Of a DNA stretch of 11,729 nucleotides, positions 1 through 6,003 are shown in pieces. The notes under the pieces are model-generated. The model was not told where the DNA came from and did not search any database. It worked only from the letters and a program-made list of their open reading frames with translations. The translations under genes were made by a program, and so were the position numbers. Numbering within the stretch: the first letter of the stretch is position 1; each line of letters opens with the position of its first letter. Source of the stretch: JBGTHB01 sp041746415 (GTDB lineage Bacteria; Pseudomonadota; Gammaproteobacteria; Coxiellales; Coxiellaceae); the NCBI GenBank assembly GCA_041746415.1, contig JBGTHB010000143.1, forward strand, positions 1 to 11,729, in the 5' to 3' direction.

Positions 1-2
1 AA

Positions 3-206
3 AGTAATGCGGATCTCGATGTCAGACTACTAACTATTATATTAGAGCAAGTAGCTGAATTGAGGGAACGGTATCAGTTGGATGAAAAACGTTGCGCTAT
101 CGTAGTAGCCAATCTTTATACCGAGGTGACACAAGCCACACAAGAAAAAACATTGCAAGAAAAGATGATAGCTGTCTTTATAAAAACGTATAAGGCTTCT
201 AAATAA
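3..206 (+). CDS. C-terminal end of an unidentified protein (5' end outside window)
   Basis: An open frame enters from the left edge and stops at TAA 204-206, leaving 67 visible residues that end in ...FIKTYKASK. I do not recognise the family. The visible part is rich in Leu, Glu, Gln and Lys, has no proline or glycine, and looks almost wholly alpha-helical (for example LLTIILEQVAELRERYQL). There is no membrane segment or catalytic motif. It could be the tail of a regulator, effector or coiled-coil protein, but nothing decides this. The other two plus-strand frames hit stops early (TAA at 31-33, TAA at 5-7, TGA at 59-61), which supports this frame. It points the same way as the Lnt-like gene at 354, across a 147-base gap. 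Confidence 0.6.
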   Translation, partial: SNADLDVRLLTIILEQVAELRERYQLDEKRCAIVVANLYTEVTQATQEKTLQEKMIAVFIKTYKASK

Positions 207-216
207 ATTTTTTCCG

Positions 217-245
217 TTGCAAAAGCTACTGCATTTATTTATAAA
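217..245 (+). promoter_or_regulatory. possible sigma70-type promoter for the Lnt-like gene
   Basis: TTGCAA at 217-222 and TATAAA at 240-245 are separated by 17 bases, the optimal spacing for a sigma70-type promoter, and would give a leader of roughly 100 bases before the ATG at 354. A second, weaker pair, TTGCGA 251-256 and GATACT 274-279, also has a 17-base spacer. In AT-rich DNA such pairs occur by chance, so this is only a candidate. I see no convincing terminator hairpin in the gap 207-353. Confidence 0.35.
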
Positions 246-353
246 CGATATTGCGACATTATAAGAAGACCAAGATACTAAAATTAAAATGGTCCAAGTC
301 GCGGTTAAAACTTTTTTGCGGCATACCCAAGCAGGCAAACAATAGAGGAAAAG

Positions 354-1769
354 ATGTTGTTGAAACTCCGAACTAGAACCATGAACGTTATCACGGCGAT
401 TTCAAGCGGGATTTTATTTTACTTTTCAACAGGATTTCATCAAGCCTGGCCCTTATTATGGATTGCGCCCATTCCGGTACTTATCTATGGCTACCACCAT
501 CGTTATCGAGCAACGGCTCTTGTTGCCTTTTTTGCTTTTTTTATTGGCAAACTAAATACCTTGTATTATTTAGGCACAGGGATGCCTTTATTGTTCATTC
601 TATTGCCGATTATTTTTCATGCCTTTGTTTTCTGTCTACTGGTACTCTTCAATAAATGGTTAGTCAGCAAGATCAACCATTGGTTAGCGCTATTTTTATT
701 TCCAGCCTTGTGGACTAGTTATGAGTTTCTTTTTTCACTAGTATCAACTGGTGGTGCTCTCATGAGCCTAGCTTACAGCCAACTGCATTTTCTTACTTTT
801 ATACAAATTGTTTCTGTCACCGGTATTTGGGGAGCAACCTTTGTGCTCTTAACCTTTGCATCAAGCATTAGCTATGCTTGCTACACAAAACAGCGTAGTC
901 ATCAATTTATTTCACTCCTCATAGCGATTATTATTCCACTAGTGTGTTTACTGTATGGTTATCATCGACTCCATGAATCCCGCAAACCACTAGACTCAGT
1001 CACCATTGGGCTAGTGTCTGTGAATACACCTCGCCTTGTTCATGACAAGGGAGCCGTCTTTTTAACTAAAGAGTATTTGCCACTCATTCACCAAGCTACC
1101 CACGCCGGTGCAAAATTTGTAGTATTACCCGAGAAATTCGTTAGCGTGACTAAAAACACTTACCAAAAAGTGATTCCTTTATTTCAGCAAGCAGCGAAAA
1201 CAAATCACGTTACTTTAATTTTAGGAATTGCTAGGCTGGGTCGAGAAAAATTTAATTCTGCCATCATCATTAATCCAGAGGGTAAAATCAAAGGAATTTA
1301 TAATAAACATCACTTGCTTCCCGGGTTAGAAAGTCAATTCACACCGGGTAAGAATTTTTTTAATGCGCAAGATCAATTTAACTGGGGTGTTGCCATTTGC
1401 AAGGACATGGATTTTCTAAAGTTTAATCGTCATTATGGGAAAACGAATACACAGCTTCTACTCGTTCCTGCTTTAGATTTTAATGTGGACGCTTGGTATC
1501 ACGGTCGGTCAGCGATGATGCGTGGTGTTGAAAATGGCTTTGCTGTTGCCCGCAGCGCGGCTCATGGCTACCTATCGATTACCGATCAAATGGGAAGAAT
1601 CATTAAACTTGCACCTGATTTTCATCAAAAAAATAACGTATTGATCGGGACAGTGACGCTTTATTCCATTCATACTTTCTACACCCAATGGGGCAACTGG
1701 TTTGCTTGGCTGGTAGCGTTGTTGCTACTGCTAGCTATTATTCGAGTATTCTTACGCTTAAAACGTTAA
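354..1769 (+). CDS. apolipoprotein N-acyltransferase-like membrane protein (nitrilase-fold acyltransferase)
   Basis: A 471-residue inner-membrane protein built like Lnt: an N-terminal hydrophobic half with several membrane segments (about residues 12-200), a nitrilase-type domain (about 215-435) that would face the periplasm, and one C-terminal membrane helix (about 448-467). The Glu-Lys-Cys triad is visible as E260 in VVLPEKF, K318 in IYNKHHLLPG and C349 in VAICKDMDF. The later stretch DAWYHGRSAMMRGVENGFA matches the conserved Lnt region after the nucleophile. True Lnt moves an acyl chain from phospholipid to the N-terminal Cys of lipoproteins. E. coli Lnt is about 512 residues and has CYE at the nucleophile; here it is CKD, so this may be a divergent paralogue with another acceptor or an amidase. 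Start: AGAGGA at 344-349 sits just before ATG 354; a second in-frame ATG at 381 is less well placed. The 3' end overlaps the convergent transglutaminase-like gene by 12 bases. Confidence 0.85.
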   Translation: MLLKLRTRTMNVITAISSGILFYFSTGFHQAWPLLWIAPIPVLIYGYHHRYRATALVAFFAFFIGKLNTLYYLGTGMPLLFILLPIIFHAFVFCLLVLFNKWLVSKINHWLALFLFPALWTSYEFLFSLVSTGGALMSLAYSQLHFLTFIQIVSVTGIWGATFVLLTFASSISYACYTKQRSHQFISLLIAIIIPLVCLLYGYHRLHESRKPLDSVTIGLVSVNTPRLVHDKGAVFLTKEYLPLIHQATHAGAKFVVLPEKFVSVTKNTYQKVIPLFQQAAKTNHVTLILGIARLGREKFNSAIIINPEGKIKGIYNKHHLLPGLESQFTPGKNFFNAQDQFNWGVAICKDMDFLKFNRHYGKTNTQLLLVPALDFNVDAWYHGRSAMMRGVENGFAVARSAAHGYLSITDQMGRIIKLAPDFHQKNNVLIGTVTLYSIHTFYTQWGNWFAWLVALLLLLAIIRVFLRLKR

Positions 1770-2660
1770 TGTAATGTCTTTTTCTCGATACACTGGACTA
1801 AAGCTTTTAATTTTCCGGGGTACTTTTATTCGTGCATCATTTTGATATAAATGCCTGATCGATTCAAAGTGTTTATCTGGCTCAATGGTTAATTCAGCTA
1901 AATAATCTAAAAATTGCAATTGCGCCTCATCATCTTCAATCGCTTGATCTTCAAACATCAGCCCCCATACATCCCAAAGTTGCATTTCAACACTATTCAG
2001 TGCTGCAAAATCTTGAATCAAACGATCTTTCACATACCACACTCCTTTGTTTTTAGTACGATCGCCGCCACAAAATTCATCCGCTTGCCCTGGGTTTTTC
2101 CTTATCATTTGCCATGCAGGTCCTGGAGTAATTAATTGATCACGGGGCACATCTAACAAATCAAAATCAATCACTAGCTTCTGTCGTTTAATATGTGGCT
2201 CAGTCACCCTTGGGTCAACAAGACACCATTTTTCCTTGGCTGCATTCCAATATTCTAAAATTACCTCATCATGCTTATAGTCTTTGAAATAAAATGCAGA
2301 AAAAGCCACTCGCGTTCTCGCAGGAATACCCTGGTATCTTAAGATTGCACAGAATATGGTGGCGTAATCACGACAACTGCCTACGATGCGCTTATCCAAT
2401 GGGCGCGTTTGGGTTAATTCAGAATCATCTAATCGAATCATTTTCTCAAGCATTTTCTCAACGTAGCGGGTCTCTATATCAAATAATCGTTTGAATGGAA
2501 TTTGATAGTCGTAAAAGCTGCCATCCCAAAAGTGCAAAATGAGTCCTTGTAATAAAGATTTAATTTCTGCTACATCACGAGGCAGGGCTTCAAATAAATA
2601 CCCAAATTCTTTTGGATCGGTTACGGGCGACTGCTTTTTATAAAATTCTAACGCACTCAT
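1758..2660 (-). CDS. transglutaminase-like superfamily protein
   Basis: About 300 residues from the preferred start. The papain-fold transglutaminase core is clear: nucleophile C96 in VGSCRDYATIFCAILRYQG, histidine H130 in YKHDEVILEYW and aspartate D149 in CLVDPRV, in the order Cys-His-Asp of the family. No signal peptide or membrane segment is seen, so it is probably cytoplasmic. Bacterial members are mostly proteases or of unknown role; one homologue, AdmF of andrimid biosynthesis, forms an amide bond between carrier-bound acyl groups. As the last gene of a biosynthetic train this one could join or release an acyl or aminoacyl unit, but that is inference. Start choice: an ATG at 2675 would add five residues, but AGGAGA at 2665-2670 stands four bases before the ATG at 2660, overlapping the stop codon of the hydrolase gene. 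The 3' end runs 12 bases into the Lnt-like gene on the other strand, so there is no room for a terminator between them. Confidence 0.85.
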   Translation of the reverse strand: MSALEFYKKQSPVTDPKEFGYLFEALPRDVAEIKSLLQGLILHFWDGSFYDYQIPFKRLFDIETRYVEKMLEKMIRLDDSELTQTRPLDKRIVGSCRDYATIFCAILRYQGIPARTRVAFSAFYFKDYKHDEVILEYWNAAKEKWCLVDPRVTEPHIKRQKLVIDFDLLDVPRDQLITPGPAWQMIRKNPGQADEFCGGDRTKNKGVWYVKDRLIQDFAALNSVEMQLWDVWGLMFEDQAIEDDEAQLQFLDYLAELTIEPDKHFESIRHLYQNDARIKVPRKIKSFSPVYREKDITLTF

Positions 2661-2664
2661 GGCA

Positions 2665-2670
2665 TCTCCT
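2665..2670 (-). promoter_or_regulatory. ribosome binding site deciding the transglutaminase-like start
   Basis: Read on the minus strand, AGGAGA is followed by TGCC and ATG (2658-2660). It overlaps the TAG stop (2669-2671) of the upstream hydrolase. The longer start at 2675 would place this site inside the coding region, so the shorter protein is preferred. Confidence 0.7.
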
Positions 2671-3526
2671 AGCATTTAAGATGGTTTTCTAAAAAAGTTT
2701 TGACCGAGGCATTTAGCTTAGGATGAATCAGTGCTCGTGGTGTACCATGATCATGAGCGACTTCAGGGCATTCTAAGGCTACGGCTTCTGGACATGACAT
2801 CAAAAAAATAAAATGACCAGTGTTGGGATAAACAATCGGCTCGATAAATTTAAAATACTGTAAATAGAGGTCCGAGGAATTACCAAGCAATTCATCTTCT
2901 TCTGCTGTTACCAATAGAGCAGGCGTTGATAATTTTTCTGATTGAGTTTGTAGCGTTTCAGAAAGTGCGGGTGCTAACATCACAATGCATTTTAATTTAT
3001 CCTGAAATATAATTGGAACTATTTTATTAAGCTTGTCGGGAATGAGTTTTGATAAACCACCTGCTAACACAAAACTTGTGAACCCTCCAAACGAATGACC
3101 AATATGCGCAATATGCGCTTCATCAATATATTTTCCTATTACAAGATGCTGGGTAAGCTGTTGGTAAATAAAGACCACATCATTAAGTCGCTGAGCGTGA
3201 TTCTCATTACTTTCAGAAAGTGCATCATCAAAAGCCGTATCACCTGTGTGTTCTATTGCAACCACGATATAACCCGAACGAGCTAAAAATTCAGCCAAAT
3301 AATATTGATTATAACGATGTCCTCTTGAACCATGAGAGAGGATGACTAATGGAAATTTATTTTCGACAAAAGGTGCGTTCAAACCTGCTTGACTATGAAA
3401 ATGTGCTAAATAGGTAACAGGCGTTTCGACTTGCTCTGTAGGATACCAAAGCGCAGCTAATAAACTTCTATTACGTTTTCTATCGAGCCATTCCAATTCT
3501 TGATAGCCCACACAATACGATCTCAT
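2669..3526 (-). CDS. alpha/beta hydrolase, platelet-activating-factor acetylhydrolase-like
   Basis: 285 residues with an alpha/beta-hydrolase fold. The oxyanion-side strand FPLVILSHGSRGHRYNQYY lies at about 58-76, the nucleophile elbow GHSFGG gives S145, an acid candidate is D211 in VTAEEDELLG, and the histidine is H238 in NTGHFIF. The early HGS-G-R and later GHSFGG pattern resembles PAF-acetylhydrolase and dienelactone-hydrolase relatives. There is no signal peptide, so it is probably cytoplasmic and not a secreted lipase. In this operon it could release or edit an acyl or aminoacyl intermediate, acting as a thioesterase or esterase; this role is inferred from context. The start ATG lies 4 bases after the stop of the adenylation gene, and its Shine-Dalgarno GGAGGAAG (3536-3543) is made from the last codons of that gene, which suggests translational coupling. 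Confidence 0.85.
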   Translation of the reverse strand: MRSYCVGYQELEWLDRKRNRSLLAALWYPTEQVETPVTYLAHFHSQAGLNAPFVENKFPLVILSHGSRGHRYNQYYLAEFLARSGYIVVAIEHTGDTAFDDALSESNENHAQRLNDVVFIYQQLTQHLVIGKYIDEAHIAHIGHSFGGFTSFVLAGGLSKLIPDKLNKIVPIIFQDKLKCIVMLAPALSETLQTQSEKLSTPALLVTAEEDELLGNSSDLYLQYFKFIEPIVYPNTGHFIFLMSCPEAVALECPEVAHDHGTPRALIHPKLNASVKTFLENHLKC

Positions 3527-3530
3527 AGCT

Positions 3531-5057
3531 TTAAACTTCCTCCACCATCCGGTAATGTATTAATTTTTGGTAATCAACTTTTCCATTTTTGTTATACGGT
3601 AATTGGTCGAGCTTAAAAAACTCATCGGGAATCATAGGCGGTGATAGTGTTTTTCGACACCGGTTTTTTGCAACTTCAACTGAAGCATCTGTCTCTGAAA
3701 AGAAGCACAGTAGTGAAATAACTCTGTCTGTGAGATGATCTTTTAACGCAACAATAGCCACTGTTTGCGTTTGCAAAATTACTTTAATACGGTTTTCTAT
3801 TTCTATTTTTTCAATACGATAGCCATTTAACTTTAATTGATCATCTTTTCTGCCTTTAAAAATCAGTCCTTTTTCTTGGTCAAATTGAGCTAAGTCACCC
3901 GTTTTATAGACAACCTTTCCATTAAAGGTTGCAAAACGCGATAGTGTGATTTCAGGACTGTTCCAATATTCTTGCGCTACTTGATCCCCATAGAGATACA
4001 CTTCTCCTATCGCACCTGTGTTAATGATATCATCTGATTCGTTAACGAGATAAAACCCTTGTCCTAAAAATGGATGACCTATAGGTACGACTTCATCTGT
4101 ATCCTCTTCATTCCATATATAACCCGTCATAGCGACTGTCACTTCTGTCGGCCCATACAAATTATCAATCGTGCTGTTAGGCGCAGCTAATATCCATCGC
4201 TTTGCAGCCTCCCGAGTTAATGCCTCACCACAAAAAATGCTATAGCGAATGCTCTGAAAATCGGAATTGCTTAATTTCTTAAGTCGGCTTAATAATTGAA
4301 TCACTGAAGGCACACTAGACCAATAGGTGATTTGATGTTGTTTAATATATTTATCAACACCATAAAGATAGTTGTCAGGCAACACACACAAACAAGCACC
4401 AGAGAACCAACAACAAAAAATTTCATAAACAGAAAAATCAAAAGTTAATTCATTGATATGAGAAAATTTATCATCTGGAGTAGCTTTAATCCGATCGCAA
4501 ATATTATCAATAAATGTTTTGAGATTCTGATGTGAAATCGGCACTCCTTTCGGTTTACCCGTGCTACCTGACGTAAACATCATGTAGGCATATTGATAAG
4601 CCTCATTTGGAGGACTATAGCGATCAGCAACACTCATCAATTTGCCTTTTTGATCAAGAGTGACTACCGTCAATTCATTCGGCAACTGACGATTGAGCTC
4701 AGAAAGTAAGGACAAATGAAAATCATCAACCACTAATAAATCTGTTTGAGACAACAAAATTGTTTCACATAATTGTAAAACGGGTTCTCTAGTATTCAAA
4801 AACACATAGGCTTTGCCAGCAAGCAGTGATCCTAATAACCCAACATATGCAGCACTATTTCTACGCGATAAAATTAAGCATCGATCCGCTCGTGACAGCA
4901 TGAGTTGAGAGGCCAATTTTTTCGCCAAAGTAAACAGCTCGTGATAAGCCATTGCTTCATTACCAATCGCAATTGCGCATCGATTTGCATGACGTTGCGC
5001 AACTTCAAGCAATGCACTAGCAATACTGTTTTCAAACGGGATGTGAGTCTGTCGCAT
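3531..5057 (-). CDS. stand-alone amino-acid adenylation enzyme (NRPS A-domain-like)
   Basis: About 508 residues from the chosen start, the size of a free A domain with both N- and C-terminal subdomains. Core motifs are all visible (numbering from this start): A3 MFTSGSTGKPKG about 160-171, A4 FDFSVYEIF about 206-214, A5 NLYGPTE about 299-305, A7 YKTGDLA about 384-390, A8 GRKDDQLKLNGYRIE about 402-416, and A10 PYNKNGKVDY with catalytic K493. The Asp of A4 corresponds to GrsA D235, which holds the substrate amino group, so an amino acid is the likely substrate. By hand alignment the pocket reads D-F-Y-S-I-C-L-V-A-K; I cannot assign a substrate. There is no carrier or condensation domain, as in DltA-type or other free-standing adenylation enzymes; the partner carrier protein is not in the window. 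An upstream TTG at 5096 is open in frame, but ATG 5057 has AAGAGG (5067-5072) nine bases away and leaves a 13-base gap after the KAS III-like gene. Confidence 0.88.
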   Translation of the reverse strand: MRQTHIPFENSIASALLEVAQRHANRCAIAIGNEAMAYHELFTLAKKLASQLMLSRADRCLILSRRNSAAYVGLLGSLLAGKAYVFLNTREPVLQLCETILLSQTDLLVVDDFHLSLLSELNRQLPNELTVVTLDQKGKLMSVADRYSPPNEAYQYAYMMFTSGSTGKPKGVPISHQNLKTFIDNICDRIKATPDDKFSHINELTFDFSVYEIFCCWFSGACLCVLPDNYLYGVDKYIKQHQITYWSSVPSVIQLLSRLKKLSNSDFQSIRYSIFCGEALTREAAKRWILAAPNSTIDNLYGPTEVTVAMTGYIWNEEDTDEVVPIGHPFLGQGFYLVNESDDIINTGAIGEVYLYGDQVAQEYWNSPEITLSRFATFNGKVVYKTGDLAQFDQEKGLIFKGRKDDQLKLNGYRIEKIEIENRIKVILQTQTVAIVALKDHLTDRVISLLCFFSETDASVEVAKNRCRKTLSPPMIPDEFFKLDQLPYNKNGKVDYQKLIHYRMVEEV

Positions 5058-5066
5058 GGTCAAAAA

Positions 5067-5072
5067 CCTCTT
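5067..5072 (-). promoter_or_regulatory. ribosome binding site deciding the adenylation-enzyme start
   Basis: On the minus strand AAGAGG precedes ATG 5055-5057 by nine bases, partly overlapping the TAA stop (5071-5073) of the KAS III-like gene. This favours ATG 5057 over the in-frame TTG at 5096, which would need a 26-base overlap with that gene. Confidence 0.6.
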
Positions 5073-6003
5073 AGTACTGAAACACTGCTGCGGCAAATGT
5101 AGCTCCCAAGCCTACTGTCGCCATCAGGTAATAATCACCAGGCTTCAATTTTTCCTCTGCTAATGCATCAGCAAAATTAATAAAGATATCCGAACCAAAA
5201 CAATGTGCGTATTTTTTAACGTTCTTTAAATAAATTTTTTCTAAAGGAAAATTCATAGCTTTAGCCGTATTTTCCCAGGAAATCAGATTAACGTTATGCG
5301 GTAAAATCAAACGAACATCATTTAAGTTTAATCCAGCATTTTTAATCGCTAACAAAATAGTCTCTGAGAGCAGGGAAACATACTTTTTCTCAAACAATTT
5401 GCTTTCCTCAGGCGTTAACCAAATACCGCGGTAAAATTCCCCAGCCATTCTCATTTCTTGATGAATTAATCGATGGCTTTTTCCATGAAGCCCTAGCAGC
5501 ACAGCCGAAGAAGCATCTCCAGTAATAGAGGTGTTAGGAATCACCTGTACTGTCGGTGTAAAAGCACGCTCACCGGTGACTATAATAGCTCTTGCTTGTT
5601 CGTCATGGGATTGAAGTAAAACTGAAGCCATTTCAAAGGCATTTAATGTGGAAGCGCAATTATTGAGTGAAGTGCCAAAAGCAATGGCTGATGTTAAACC
5701 TAACTCCTGCTGAACTTGCCGAATAACAGATCGACCAAATCGTGTAATCACTTTAGCAGTATGGGAGTGAATAAGGTATTTGATATGTTGCTTATCAATA
5801 ATTGTTTTTTGAAGTAAGTCTTCTACAGATCGTGTAATTAAATCCACCATAGATAATCCTTCAGCACAGGGAATTTCTTGTATTCCATAGAATGCTGAAT
5901 AAACTCGCGCTTGGGGCTTGGTCAGTGAGAAACGTTCCAGGGATTCTTCTATTTTTAATCGATTTTTAGGAACAAAATAACTTGCTGCTTCAATGTTCAA
6001 CAT
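5071..6003 (-). CDS. 3-oxoacyl-ACP synthase III (KAS III)-fold acyltransferase, altered active site
   Basis: 310 residues with a thiolase-fold KAS III layout. The nucleophile is C116 in GTSLNNCASTLNAFEMA, the histidine is H236 in LILPHNVNLISWENTA, and the C-terminal glycine-rich strand is TVGLGATFAAAVFQY. In FabH the third catalytic residue is Asn in the GNTSAAS loop; here the matching loop reads FGSDIFINFADAL, so Ser271 replaces Asn and Asp272 follows. Loss of this Asn suggests the enzyme is not a normal decarboxylating FabH and may transfer an acyl group to an O or N acceptor, as some secondary-metabolite KAS III homologues do (CerJ is an example I recall). This is inference from one position aligned by eye. 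Start: ATG 6003 overlaps the RND gene's 3' end by 14 bases and has GGAGG (6010-6014) six bases upstream. Its place between exporter and adenylation enzyme supports a biosynthetic role rather than primary fatty-acid synthesis. Confidence 0.85.
   Translation of the reverse strand: MLNIEAASYFVPKNRLKIEESLERFSLTKPQARVYSAFYGIQEIPCAEGLSMVDLITRSVEDLLQKTIIDKQHIKYLIHSHTAKVITRFGRSVIRQVQQELGLTSAIAFGTSLNNCASTLNAFEMASVLLQSHDEQARAIIVTGERAFTPTVQVIPNTSITGDASSAVLLGLHGKSHRLIHQEMRMAGEFYRGIWLTPEESKLFEKKYVSLLSETILLAIKNAGLNLNDVRLILPHNVNLISWENTAKAMNFPLEKIYLKNVKKYAHCFGSDIFINFADALAEEKLKPGDYYLMATVGLGATFAAAVFQY

Noticed and set aside
42..338. Minus-strand open frame of 98 codons across the left intergenic region
   Set aside because: It lies antisense to the tail of the first gene, has no clear ribosome binding site and reads as a Cys/Phe-rich mix without family motifs.
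289..345. Eighteen-codon ORF starting ATG 289 just before the Lnt-like gene, considered as a leader peptide
   Set aside because: No good Shine-Dalgarno and no run of regulatory codons or attenuator hairpin; better explained as chance or as the possible relic noted in the findings.
458..655. Alternative-frame open frame within the Lnt-like gene
   Set aside because: It overlaps a membrane segment region of a well-supported protein and has no homology signal.
1740..1830. Intrinsic terminator between the convergent genes
   Set aside because: There is a T-run near 1780-1785 but I could not find a stable GC-rich stem next to it, and the genes overlap.
5071..6003. Housekeeping FabH (fatty-acid initiation)
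   Set aside because: The missing Asn in the GNTS loop, and neighbours that are pump and adenylation genes rather than plsX, fabD, fabG and acpP, argue against it.
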